64,000 bases of DNA from RI-153 sp963721725 (GTDB lineage: Bacteria > Chloroflexota > Anaerolineae > Caldilineales > Caldilineaceae): NCBI GenBank assembly GCA_963721725.1, contig CAVRLX010000007.1:124001-188000 (forward strand), read 5' to 3'. Below the pieces are notes generated by a model that saw only the letters and a list, made by a program, of their open reading frames with translations, was not told the DNA's origin and searched no databases. Positions within the stretch are counted from its first letter, which is position 1. Every line of letters begins with the position of its first letter. A program made the position numbers and the translations under genes. Of this stretch, positions 11,640 through 20,231 are shown piece by piece.

Positions 11640-14600
11640 TCAGGCAGATGACCAGAGCCAGACACCATCAAAGCGGATAGCTGTGCCATCGGGGAAAGCG
11701 CCGGGGTAAACGGTACGGTCGATAGCGCCGCTGGCATAGAGGCCCACATTAACGGAATCGTCCACGGGAAACTCAACTCTACCCACGCTAAACCATGTTT
11801 CGCCGTCGGCGCTGCACAGGGCGCGCACGGTGGAGCCGATCCGCTCCAGGCGCAAGGTGATAGAAGCGTTGGGGGATGCAGAGAAAAGATGGCCGCGCCC
11901 GCCGAAGAAATTCTGCTGCGCTAGTCGCCCTTCCAGCGAGAACTCCGTGGGGCCACGCAGACCCCGGTTGAGGCAGAGAAAATTTTGTCGATCCCGCCAG
12001 ATCAGCAGACCACCGATGGCGGGCTGGTCTGCCGAAAAGGCATCCACTTTCGTTTGGAGCGTGAAATTTCCCGCTGCCGGACGCACCAATCTGGGCGCGG
12101 TGGTGTTGACATTATAGAGATCCCGCATGTTGGCTGCATATAGGAGCAGCCCATCCTGCACGGTATAGCTACAATCTCCCTCAGGATCAAGCCAATTCCA
12201 GCCCGGTGCAAGCACCTCCGTAAAAGAATCTTGAAAGACCGGGACTTGAGATTCGATCAATGACTTATACGGCTCCAAGTGCCATTGACCGGACGCTGCT
12301 TCTAGCTCTTCGCCACAATCAGCTAGGATCTCTCGACACAACATGCGATAGCGGTTGCCATCTTGCAGAGCCGCTTCTAGCGTGCTGGAGGCATCCAACA
12401 CGGCCGGGCGCAAGCGCCACTGAAAAAGATGATCGAGTACCGTGAGATTGCGACATGCCAGTAGATGCAACGCTTCCTCACAGGCATGTACACCCTCCAT
12501 CCGTCGCCCCTGCGCCAAGTATGTTCGGCCTAGCAGGATCTGTGCCTCTGCCTGCATGATCGGGTGGTCGCCAGAATGTTGGAACATCTGGCGGGCATAG
12601 CGCTCGGCCTCACCCAGGTTGTTTTGAGCCAATGCAAGGATGGCTAAACAGAAGTAAATCTCACGAATTTGCTCTGCATTTATGCTCTCTGCCAGATGTA
12701 GCGCCTGGTGTGCATACGTCTCTGCATCAGCAATATTCCCCGCGTGTAGATGGCCCAAAGATCGAACCAGAGGAATTTCAGGAATACGTCTATAGTATTG
12801 CGCGTCTGCAAAACACTTTTCTGCTTGGGCTAACTTCGATTGCCACTCCTCAATTTTCCCCATGAACCTTGTGACATTGTACGCTGACGTAGCGAGGGCT
12901 TCTCCCCATCCTCGCAAATCATAGTGACTGCGTGCCTGTGCCAAATAGACCTCACGCCACTTTCTGGCCTGCTCCGGCTCCCCATTCATGATGTAGACAT
13001 ATTGCACGGCACCATACATTGCGCGCAATTCCTCCGTATAGGGCAGATTCTGAAGGAATGATGTGCTGCGCATCGTCCACTCATGCATGGCTGCATAGTT
13101 CCCTGCAATATGGTGACCCCAGGCTATAACTGAAGTCAACATTGCGGCTTCAACTGTGTCCTGCGCATCCTCCAGCAGAGCAAGCCCTTCCTGGGCTATG
13201 CGCATACTCTCCTCAGTCCGTCCCCCATCAATATTCAGTAGCTCACCGAGCCAAAAATAGGGCGCAATTTGTTCTTGCCGAGAGAGTGCCAGCGTTGGCA
13301 CCATAACCACAGCATCACGCAAGTAGCGCTCACCGTCTGCCAGTTTGTGTGTCACGGTGCAGGTCTGCCCCAGACCAGTCAGCGCAGCTAACCGCCGCAT
13401 CTGATACTGTTCATTACTCGGAAGTGTGTCCAGCCGCTCCAGTACTCGCCGGAAGTAACGAATAGCCTCCTCGTTCAGATAGGCCCGCCGTGCCTTCTCC
13501 CCCGCACGCAACAGATACGCCACCGCTTTCGCAGTCTCGTCGCTGTGATCGAAATGATAGGCCAGCGCCTCGACCTGTTCTTCCAGTTCATTAGCATAGA
13601 GTGCTTCGATAGCCGTGGCGACCTGCCCGTGGAGTGATTCTCGGCGGCGGCGCGGCAGCATGGCGTAGACCGCATCGCGCGCCAGCACATGGCGAAAGGC
13701 ATAGACAGTCTCCGGCACGGCCTGCTCTTGATAGACAAACCCCTGCTCTTCCAGATCCCACAGCGTTTCATCCAGATCCACATCGGGCATCACCTGGGCC
13801 AGTACACGCCGAGCAAAGAGCCGTCCGAGTACGGCTGCCCATTGGAGTGTCTGTTTGAGCGCACTATCTAGCCGATCCAGGCGGCCCAGCACCACACTTT
13901 GCACACTATCAGGCACGGTAAACTCTGCCGTCTCGGCGCGTGCCCTCCACATGCCGTCGATCTGTTCGATCATCCCGGCATCGATGAGCGAACGCACAAC
14001 CTCCTCCATAAAGAAGGGGTTGCCCTGGGCGCGCTCTCCGATGCGCACGCGTACGCTCTGTGGCAGATCGGCGACGGCGAGCAGCGAGGCGATCATCTGC
14101 TCGCTCTGCTGTAGTGTCAGTTCGCGCAGGTGGAGTTCGGTGAAACGGGCCGGGCACTTGCGCCGGGCAACGGTCGCCAGACGCCAGCAGCGGTGGTCCT
14201 GTTCGTGCCGGTAAACGCAGAGCAACAGCAACGGCACCGCCTGGAGTTGTTCCATCAGGTGGGAAATCAGATCCAGCGAAAGATCGTCGGCCCAGTGCAG
14301 ATCTTCCAGCACCAGCCACAGCGGCTGGCGACGGGCCAACGCAGTGAAAAAGTCCGAGAGCGCCACAAAGCTGCGGTAGCGGATCTGCTCCGGCGACGTG
14401 TGGCGCAGGTGCTCGTCCCACTCGTTGCCAAAACGCAGCGAAAGCAGATTGCCCAAGGGCGGCCCGATCTGCTCCACCTGTTCCGCTGTCAGATGCCCTT
14501 CGTTCGCCAGCGCCGTCAGTTCGTCGACAAACTGGCGGGCGCGTGTGGCCTCGTCTTCTTCCGGTGACCAGCCAAAGTGGGTGCGCAGCAGATCGACAAA

Positions 14601-16244
14601 GGGCCAATAGGCGGTGGCAGCGGTCATCTCCTGGCAGCGACCTTCGAGGAAGAGGTGCAGGGGGCGGGGGGCGATTGGCGATTGCAGTTCAGCGACAAGA
14701 CGTGATTTGCCCAACCCCGCTTCGCCGATGAGCGAGACCATCTGGCCCTCGCCATCGAGCAATCTGGACAGGGCTTGCTGAAGCTGGGTCAGTTCTTCGT
14801 CGCGCCCAATTAGAGCGGCCTGTAGCCCTTCGATGCCGCGGGCCTTATGCACCCGGCGGCGCGGACGCTCCACACGGTGGACAGGGAGAGGCTGGGACGC
14901 ACCTGGTACGGAGATGGTATGCGGCGCAGTGCGAAACGCGCCACGCACCTGGCGATAGGTGCTGGCTCCGATTAGCACCTCACCGGGGCCAGCCTCTGCC
15001 TGCAAACGCACGGCCAGCGCCACCACAGGCCCTGTGGCGTTGCCTGCGCTCCCTGTGGCCAGATAGACGGAGCCAGTGTAGATGCCAATGGCCGGGTGCA
15101 GATCGGACGTAGCCTTGATCTGCCAGGCGGCGCGCACAGCGCGCTCAGCGTCGTCCTCGTGGGTTTCGGCCACGCCAAAGATCGCCAGCACGCCTCCTGC
15201 CGCCAGTCGTTCCACCGTTATGTCAAACTCCGCCAGTGCCGCGGTGACCTCTCGCCGCAGCCCTTCCTGTTGTTCGGCGGTTTCGTCGGGGTCTTGATCC
15301 CAGAACTCGTGCGCGCGGCTCAGTCCCACACAGAGCACGGAGACCGGGCGGATCTCGGCCTGGAGTGGAGGGGCAAGGGGCGAGGGGAGATGGGCGTATT
15401 GCGTATTACGTGTTGTGTCATCGGCGGTCGACGGTCGGCGGTCGGCGGTCGGCCCAGCATCCCCTGCCACCTGCTCCAGGCCACCTGTCTTTTTCATCTT
15501 ATCATCGACGGGGAAGCGTCGAGTACGGATCGCCTCATAAAGTTCCGTCGTCTCATCCGCCGGGGGCACGCCCAATTCCTCGTCCAGGATGCGCCTGCAC
15601 TCCTCGTATTGGCGCAGGGCCGCAGCCTGTTGACCCGACTGGGCGTAGAAGTGCATCAGGTGACGGTGGGCCGATTCGTGCAGTGGATCTAGCGCCAGCC
15701 AACGGCGGGCATAGGGCAGGGCGGTCTCAAGATCACCCGCCTCACCGTGCGCGTGGATCAGCCTCGTCAGGGCCGAGACCAATTGGTGTCGGTAGATCTC
15801 GGCCTGAAAGAATTGCCACTCGTCGAACGGGGGAGAATCCGGGATGGTGAAGCCAGTAAGGAAGTCACCCCGGTAGAGATCAACCGCAGCGGCCAGACGC
15901 ACCAGATCCACCACATCCCCCAGGGCTGCTGTCGTCGCCGCAAATTGTGCGCCATCAAAATAGATCTCCGCCCCCGGCTGCCACGCCACCGTTTCCCGCT
16001 CCATCTGTAGCCACGCTGACAGCGTCTGGTTGAGATCCCAAAGTTCGCGACGCAGCAGAGTACACGCTCGAGTCTGGTCGCTCTCCGGCCAGAGCAGCGT
16101 AGCCAGTGTATCGCGCCGCTGTGCTTCGCCGGTGACAGCCAGATAGGCAAGGATAGCCAAACTTTTGCGGCGCGTGATGACGACGGGGTCACCATCGATC
16201 TCTATCTGGGGCGGGCCGAGGAAACGAAGTTGAAGTTGTGGCAT
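11640..16244 (-). CDS. Giant multidomain regulator: SARP/BTAD, cyclase-like, AAA ATPase, TPR and DUF1349-like
   Basis: A 1534-residue cytosolic regulator. Residues 1-95 form an OmpR-type winged helix (LQLRFLGPPQIEIDGDPV, ILAYLAV, LATLLWPES). Residues 100-245 are the BTAD helical domain. Residues 250-290 are a low-complexity linker built from heptamer repeats. Residues 295-445 resemble a class III nucleotide cyclase (VLCVGLSRAHEF, AGGVLAIFG, AVRLQAEAGPGEVLIGASTY) but lack its clear metal-binding Asp pattern. Residues 475-800 are a STAND-type ATPase with Walker A (GEAGLGKSR, about 505) and Walker B (LWLVLEDLHWAD, about 645). Residues 800-1290 form TPR-like helices. Residues 1331-1534 form a DUF1349/concanavalin-like sandwich (FTLQTKVDAFSADQPAIGGL, SADGETWFSVGRV, VGLYASG). 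The last module suggests ligand, possibly glycan, sensing. Confidence 0.85.
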   Translation of the reverse strand: MPQLQLRFLGPPQIEIDGDPVVITRRKSLAILAYLAVTGEAQRRDTLATLLWPESDQTRACTLLRRELWDLNQTLSAWLQMERETVAWQPGAEIYFDGAQFAATTAALGDVVDLVRLAAAVDLYRGDFLTGFTIPDSPPFDEWQFFQAEIYRHQLVSALTRLIHAHGEAGDLETALPYARRWLALDPLHESAHRHLMHFYAQSGQQAAALRQYEECRRILDEELGVPPADETTELYEAIRTRRFPVDDKMKKTGGLEQVAGDAGPTADRRPSTADDTTRNTQYAHLPSPLAPPLQAEIRPVSVLCVGLSRAHEFWDQDPDETAEQQEGLRREVTAALAEFDITVERLAAGGVLAIFGVAETHEDDAERAVRAAWQIKATSDLHPAIGIYTGSVYLATGSAGNATGPVVALAVRLQAEAGPGEVLIGASTYRQVRGAFRTAPHTISVPGASQPLPVHRVERPRRRVHKARGIEGLQAALIGRDEELTQLQQALSRLLDGEGQMVSLIGEAGLGKSRLVAELQSPIAPRPLHLFLEGRCQEMTAATAYWPFVDLLRTHFGWSPEEDEATRARQFVDELTALANEGHLTAEQVEQIGPPLGNLLSLRFGNEWDEHLRHTSPEQIRYRSFVALSDFFTALARRQPLWLVLEDLHWADDLSLDLISHLMEQLQAVPLLLLCVYRHEQDHRCWRLATVARRKCPARFTELHLRELTLQQSEQMIASLLAVADLPQSVRVRIGERAQGNPFFMEEVVRSLIDAGMIEQIDGMWRARAETAEFTVPDSVQSVVLGRLDRLDSALKQTLQWAAVLGRLFARRVLAQVMPDVDLDETLWDLEEQGFVYQEQAVPETVYAFRHVLARDAVYAMLPRRRRESLHGQVATAIEALYANELEEQVEALAYHFDHSDETAKAVAYLLRAGEKARRAYLNEEAIRYFRRVLERLDTLPSNEQYQMRRLAALTGLGQTCTVTHKLADGERYLRDAVVMVPTLALSRQEQIAPYFWLGELLNIDGGRTEESMRIAQEGLALLEDAQDTVEAAMLTSVIAWGHHIAGNYAAMHEWTMRSTSFLQNLPYTEELRAMYGAVQYVYIMNGEPEQARKWREVYLAQARSHYDLRGWGEALATSAYNVTRFMGKIEEWQSKLAQAEKCFADAQYYRRIPEIPLVRSLGHLHAGNIADAETYAHQALHLAESINAEQIREIYFCLAILALAQNNLGEAERYARQMFQHSGDHPIMQAEAQILLGRTYLAQGRRMEGVHACEEALHLLACRNLTVLDHLFQWRLRPAVLDASSTLEAALQDGNRYRMLCREILADCGEELEAASGQWHLEPYKSLIESQVPVFQDSFTEVLAPGWNWLDPEGDCSYTVQDGLLLYAANMRDLYNVNTTAPRLVRPAAGNFTLQTKVDAFSADQPAIGGLLIWRDRQNFLCLNRGLRGPTEFSLEGRLAQQNFFGGRGHLFSASPNASITLRLERIGSTVRALCSADGETWFSVGRVEFPVDDSVNVGLYASGAIDRTVYPGAFPDGTAIRFDGVWLWSSA
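15392..15453. repeat. Heptamer repeats inside the regulator gene
   Basis: Degenerate GGTCGGC heptamers (15421-15453) followed by short words of the GCGTATT/ACGTGTT type (15392-15417) encode the linker GPTADRRPSTADDTTRNTQ between the BTAD and cyclase-like domains. Elsewhere in the window such arrays lie between genes. Confidence 0.6.
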
Positions 16245-16277
16245 GGGAGTAGGAATTGTTTAGAAAAGGAGCTAGAA

Positions 16278-16341
16278 CATTCCGGGAAAGGGCCAGATGG
16301 TGGTCGGTACAAAGCCAGCGTGTGGCCCTTTCCCGGAATGT
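16278..16341. repeat. Paired-palindrome element (ATTCCGGGAAT family), copy 2
   Basis: ACATTCCGGGAAAGGGCCA and TGGCCCTTTCCCGGAATGT are perfect inverted repeats around a 26-nt loop. The element lies in the 345-nt space between the divergent regulator gene and the lipoprotein gene. A second small inverted repeat (GCTTTTCGGGAATTCGGAAAGC-like) follows at about 16370-16393. I see no gene in this space. Confidence 0.75.
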
Positions 16342-16670
16342 GGCGTCGCAACCGGGCGATCCACACAGCTTTTCGGGAATTCGGAAAGCCTGAAACAGGA
16401 TTGTACCGCGAGAAACGCCATCAGACAACCGAAACTGCAAAACTGGTGACAGGAAACGCGCCCGGCTACACGGCGGGAAACGACGAGGATACGCGCCGCC
16501 TGTATTCTGAGAATCAATAAGGCTGAGACAGACAAAAGACGAACGCTTCCAGCCATCCTTTCAACCGTATCTATTCCGAGGAGGAAGTCATGTCCCAGAC
16601 AGCAAACCGCCAGATGCAGAGCAACCTTTTCGCCCCCGTCAACCCGATAAGTCCATCAAAGGAGATCCTT

Positions 16671-17069
16671 ATGAACCGCACGTCTATCGTCATCACCGTC
16701 GTCAGCCTCTTCGCCGTTTTGTTCCTCAGCGCCTGTGCAACGTCACTGACCACGCTTTCGTCCGCTCTTTTGGATGCCGCCACAGCCTACGCTGCCGAGC
16801 AGAACGCAGCGGCCTTTCCCGATCTCGTGGATCGCCAAGCCCTGGCCGAGTACCAGATGACGCTGCCACACTACTCGGTGACAACTGCCAGACCACAAGC
16901 AGTGGTTGCTGGTGATTTCCTTGCCGACCACCGATCTCTGGCCGAGTACCAGATGACCTTGCCGCATGTCTCATTGCCCACCCGTGAACCGGCGATCCCA
17001 TTCACCATCAACGACCGACAAGAACTGGCCGAGTACCAGATGCTGCTGGCAGGCGGCATGATTCGCTAA
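16671..17069 (+). CDS. Small lipoprotein with three LAEYQM repeats
   Basis: A 132-residue lipoprotein of unknown family. From the ATG at 16671, TSIVITVVSLFAVLFLSAC is a lipoprotein signal with the lipid-accepting Cys near residue 23. The mature part holds three copies of a motif: RQALAEYQMTLPH, HRSLAEYQMTLPH and RQELAEYQMLLAG. A second in-frame ATG at 16590, also preceded by a strong site (GAGGAGG), would add 27 residues upstream of the signal. The start at 16671 has its own AAAGGAG and gives a proper lipoprotein signal, so I prefer it. No neighbour indicates a function. Confidence 0.6.
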   Translation: MNRTSIVITVVSLFAVLFLSACATSLTTLSSALLDAATAYAAEQNAAAFPDLVDRQALAEYQMTLPHYSVTTARPQAVVAGDFLADHRSLAEYQMTLPHVSLPTREPAIPFTINDRQELAEYQMLLAGGMIR

Positions 17070-17172
17070 CCCGGCATCGCTCATCGTCGCATAGCCGTGA
17101 TCCCGCTGATATTCAGCGGGATCATGGCGCGTCCCAAGTTCAAAACATGGGGGGCATTTCAAGTCGGGCGAC

Positions 17173-17187
17173 ACATTCCCGGAATGT
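17173..17187. repeat. Single ATTCCCGGAAT palindrome
   Basis: ACATTCC-C-GGAATGT is one half of the paired elements at 5221, 16278, 30217 and 37081, standing alone between the lipoprotein gene and the HigBA module. Confidence 0.6.
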
Positions 17188-17248
17188 TTCAGTTTGCTCC
17201 GATCTAAATAAAGTACACCCGATAGAGATATGGAGATATGGGCACTGA

Positions 17249-17277
17249 TTGACACTGCAATAACCTTGTGCTATCTT
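17249..17277 (+). promoter_or_regulatory. Sigma-70 promoter of the HigBA module
   Basis: TTGACA (17249-17254) and TATCTT (17272-17277) are separated by exactly 17 nt, about 25 nt upstream of the toxin start. The -35 is a perfect match. Confidence 0.75.
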
Positions 17278-17297
17278 GTCACCAAGGTGGTGACAAG
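17275..17297. promoter_or_regulatory. Probable HigA operator palindrome
   Basis: CTTGTCACC and GGTGACAAG form a perfect 9-bp inverted repeat with a 5-nt centre. It overlaps the -10 box and ends 5 nt before the toxin start codon, where an autorepressing antitoxin would block transcription. Confidence 0.7.
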
Positions 17298-17302
17298 AAT
17301 CT

Positions 17303-17596
17303 ATGCGCATTATTTCACGGAAAATCCTTCGCGAATTTATCGCCGACCATCCGCAGGCACGCCAACCACTGGATGAATGGTATCGGCTTGTCACCCATCT
17401 GGATTGGCAAAGGCCGGTAGATGTAAAGCTACATTTTAGGAGCGCCGACATTCTGCCAGACAATAGAGTTGTCTTCAACATTGCCGGAAACAACTATCGA
17501 CTCATCGTTAAAATCGAGTACAAATTTCAAACTGTCTACATACGCTTTATCGGGACCCACGCAGACTATGATCGAATCGACGCAACAACTATCTGA
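17303..17596 (+). CDS. higB: HigB-type mRNA interferase toxin
   Basis: A 97-residue RelE-superfamily toxin of the HigB_toxin family: MRIISRKILREFIADHPQA at the start, a central WYRLVTHLDWQRPVDVK, then NRVVFNIAGNNYRLIVKIEY and VYIRFIGTHADYDRID. The final FIGTHADYD motif is diagnostic. Such toxins cleave mRNA on the ribosome. It lies directly after a promoter with a palindromic operator and overlaps the antitoxin gene by 29 nt, in the toxin-first order of higBA loci. Confidence 0.9.
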   Translation: MRIISRKILREFIADHPQARQPLDEWYRLVTHLDWQRPVDVKLHFRSADILPDNRVVFNIAGNNYRLIVKIEYKFQTVYIRFIGTHADYDRIDATTI

Positions 17597-17978
17597 ACCA
17601 ATTACAGTTCGACCTGTCAGGAGCGAAGCTGACTATCAAATGGCTCTTGCTGAGATCGATCAGATGCTGGGGCAGGTGCAACCAGGCACGCCAGAAGGAG
17701 ATCGCTTTGACCTCCTGGTGACGCTGGTGGAAGCCTACGAAGCTGACCATTATCCGATGGGCGGGACATCGGATCCAGTTTCCATACTTGAGTTTGTGAT
17801 AGAGCAACAAGGTTTAACCCGTAAAGATTTAGAACCCTACATTGGTCCACGCCAACGCGTTTGGGAGATCATGGAGCGCCGAAGACCGCTGTCATTGGCG
17901 ATGATCCGCCGATTGGCGAAGGGGTTACGGCTACCGGCTGAACTTTTGATCCAAGAGTATCCGCTACAACCCGAATAA
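17568..17978 (+). CDS. higA: HigA-type HTH antitoxin
   Basis: A 136-residue antitoxin. The N-terminal part (EADYQMALAEIDQMLGQ, then EGDRFDLLVTLVEAYEADHY) is the region usual in antitoxins paired with this HigB type. The C-terminal helix-turn-helix reads ILEFVIEQQGLTRKDLEPYI, then RQRVWEIMERRRPLSLAMI. The ATG at 17568 lies within the toxin gene; upstream in-frame codons belong to the shadow of higB. It probably binds the palindrome at 17275-17297. Confidence 0.9.
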   Translation: MIESTQQLSEPITVRPVRSEADYQMALAEIDQMLGQVQPGTPEGDRFDLLVTLVEAYEADHYPMGGTSDPVSILEFVIEQQGLTRKDLEPYIGPRQRVWEIMERRRPLSLAMIRRLAKGLRLPAELLIQEYPLQPE

Positions 17979-18440
17979 CGCGGCCTCTCCATATGGCTTT
18001 ATGTCCTTGTCGAACCCGCCATTTTTTCCCTTTCCCCGTACACCACGAACTCTTTCTCACCCGCCGATCGTAGAGAAAATGTATGGCAAAAAACTTGACG
18101 GCATGGCGCTGGGCGTCTATGATGGGGCGAGAGTATGTGATAAAGTTCACGATTTTGCCGTGCCATTCCTCTAGCAACGTAGCTTCCCAAGTGAGCAGTA
18201 ACCCACCTGTTGGTTACCCCGGTCTGGCCGCAACGAGACGTCGACGTTTCCAAGCGTAATGTAGGGTGCATCTAGGTGCTATCCTGCTAGACCCAGGGGT
18301 AATTCAGGCTAGACCTATGCTATTGTGTGTGGATAGGTGTGGAGACGTCTATTTTGCTGGCCTCCACATTGTTATTTTCTCGACTGGCGCTGTGCCAGTC
18401 CTCCAGTGTATCTATCTAGTTGAGTGTTAAAGGAGTTTGA
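17979..18440. other. 462-nt gap without a recognised gene
   Basis: No convincing reading frame with a ribosome binding site is seen on either strand. It contains the leader of the next gene, whose site AAAGGAG lies at about 18430. I found no strong promoter or hairpin. Confidence 0.4.
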
Positions 18441-19362
18441 ATGAGCGTACAACAGGAACCCCTCAAAATGAGCCAAACAACGTCTGACAAAAAAGATGCC
18501 CACGGGCACGTCAACGAACCGCCCAAGTTGGAGTTTGCCAACTCCAGCGAATCGCTGGAAGCCTTTGGGGCGGCCCTGGGTGGTGCTATTCTGGGCGTGC
18601 TGGCAACCTTGCTGATTTTGGCAATCATCAACAATGGCACGCTGCGCTTTAGCTCCACGGGTGTGGCGTCGTTGGATGCCAAAGTTACCCGCATTGATGA
18701 GAATCTGGGCGCGGTGAACCACAACGTGGAAGTCGTGGCGCAACGGCTGGAAGCCATGGAGACCGACGGCGGCGCGATTTTTGATCTGCGCAACAGCCTG
18801 ACCACCCTGGATACCAGCTTGGCGACGTTGGACGAGGAACTGAGCAGCCAGGGCGTGCAGATCGAAGAACTGAACGTCACCCGCCGCAACTTTGAAGCCT
18901 TCACCGTGGCCTTGGCGGCGGCGCTGAGTGACATAGGCCCGGAAGCGGCTGTGCAAGAACGCGCGGTTGCGCCCATCCAGGCACAGGCTGCCTCTGCCGA
19001 AGCGGCTGCGGCCACGCCTGCCGAGAGCAGCATGCCCGCTGTAATGGCGGATGCGGCTGTTGCGGCGGATGCTGTGCAAGCCTATCTCTTTGTGGATAGC
19101 AACGACGACGGTATCATGGATGCCGAAGAAGCCAGCCTCGTGGGGCGCTACTCTGGTGCTGACCCCGGCTGAGGGTGAAAGCATGTCGGCAGTGACCACG
19201 GACAGCGGTGTGCTGTTCGAGGGCCTTGAGGCCGGTGTCTACACCGTGACTGTGGAAGATGCCCTGGGCTTTGAACTGCTCAGCGGTGAGAGCGTTGACG
19301 TGACCGTCGCCGAAGGTGGCGAAGGCAACGCTGTCTACTTCTCTGTGGCGGCTGGCGAATAA
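18441..19362 (+). CDS. Membrane-anchored coiled-coil protein with SdrD B-like domain (frameshifted)
   Basis: About 306 residues; an extra C near 19147 shifts the last 70 residues. Order: a cytoplasmic N-terminus of about 40 residues; one transmembrane helix (AALGGAILGVLATLLILAII, about 44-63); a heptad-rich coiled coil (about 75-145, LDAKVTRIDENLGAVNHNVE onward); an Ala-rich linker; and a C-terminal beta-sandwich starting YLFVDSNDDGIMDAEEASL, then VLFEGLEAGVYTVTVEDALG. The DSNDDGIMDAEE segment is a calcium-loop signature of SdrD B-like/Cna B modules. A strong terminator follows. Function unknown; it may link the membrane to an outer layer. Confidence 0.75.
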
Positions 19363-19386
19363 GTTTTTTGGTCTTGATTTCACAAT

Positions 19387-19426
19387 AAAAAAGGGACGGT
19401 AGCCCGCGGGCTACCGTCCCTTTTTT
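19387..19426 (+). terminator. Strong Rho-independent terminator
   Basis: A perfect GC-rich hairpin (AAGGGACGGTAGCC / GGCTACCGTCCCTT) is flanked by A and T runs, so it can terminate from both sides. It sits 25 nt after the coiled-coil gene and before convergent rsmD. Confidence 0.92.
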
Positions 19427-19435
19427 ATTACGAGG

Positions 19436-19468
19436 AGAAGTTGAACTTTTCGGAAAAGTTCAACTTCT
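19436..19468. terminator. Second hairpin facing rsmD
   Basis: AGAAGTTGAACTTTT and AAAAGTTCAACTTCT are perfect inverted repeats around CGG. It lies between the terminator and the end of rsmD and may terminate the minus-strand transcript. Confidence 0.6.
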
Positions 19469-19483
19469 GAGCTGACTCCCCTT

Positions 19484-20049
19484 TTATTGATCCGCTTCTC
19501 TCCCCACCCCCTCGTAAAACAACAGCAGCACTGAACCATAGGTGCGTCGGTCAAATTCTACCAACGTTTGCAGCGTCACCGATGCCTCTTGCGCGGGTGG
19601 ATCTGCACCAGCACCACGCTTTCGGCGTAGAGCAGTTCGGGGCGTTCGTCCACAATTTGCAGCGCTTCGCTCCACATGCCTTTGTATTGGGGCGGCGCAA
19701 TGAAGATCAGATCAAACGGCTCGCCTGTGTAGCGGCGCAGAAAATTGAAGCTGTCGCCCATCTCCACATTGGCTTGATCTGCCAATTTGCAATGGGTAAG
19801 ATTGGCGTGAATTGTCTCCACAGCGCGGCGGTTGCGGTCGATGAACTGCACAAACTCCGCGCCGCGGCTAAGCGCTTCGATGCCCACTGCGCCTGTGCCG
19901 CCAAAGAGATCGAGCACGCGCGCGCCTTCAATCCACTCACCCAAAATCGAGAAGAGCGCCTCTTTGGCGCGGTCGGTAATGGGCCGGGTGGAATCGCCCG
20001 GCACGGCTTGTAAATGATGACCTTTGGCACTGCCAGAGACGACACGCAT
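19484..20049 (-). CDS. rsmD: 16S rRNA (guanine966-N2)-methyltransferase RsmD (frameshifted near the end)
   Basis: About 188 residues. From MRVVSGSAKGHHLQAVPG: the basic N-terminus, STRPITDRAKEALFSIL, motif I VLDLFGGTGAVGIEALSRGA for S-adenosylmethionine, FIDRNRRAVETI, and motif IV as LIFIAPPQYKG, where the common DPPY is APPQ. A missing base near 19597 moves the last 38 residues (AQEASVTLQTLVEFDRRTYG) to another frame. It methylates G966 of 16S rRNA in 30S subunits. The start at 20049 is preceded by AGGAG; upstream in-frame sequence is an inverted-repeat element. Confidence 0.85.
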
Positions 20050-20078
20050 GGAGTTTCTCCTGTGACTGGAATTGATGG

Positions 20079-20225
20079 GTGTAGGACGGACTGTTTGCAG
20101 AGTAAGAAAATAACCGGGCAAGCGTACGGGCGCTGCTTGCTGCACCCAGAGAGAGCAGGCGCAGCAAGCAGCGCCCGTACACCATACTCCAATCAATTTT
20201 TTAACATCCAGTCAGTCCGTCCTAC
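20079..20225. repeat. Nested inverted-repeat element of about 147 bp
   Basis: Outer arms GTAGGACGGACTG / CAGTCCGTCCTAC bracket inner arms GTACGGGCGCTGCTTGCTGC / GCAGCAAGCAGCGCCCGTAC (20124-20143, 20161-20180). It fills the space between the rsmD start and the end of the glycosyltransferase gene. The nested design resembles a MITE or a mobile hairpin. No second copy was noticed in the window. Confidence 0.6.
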
Positions 20226-20231
20226 AAAACT

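Noticed and set aside
17979..18440. tRNA or small RNA gene in the gap before the coiled-coil gene
   Set aside because: No cloverleaf-compatible stems, no CCA-adjacent acceptor pairing and no terminator were seen.
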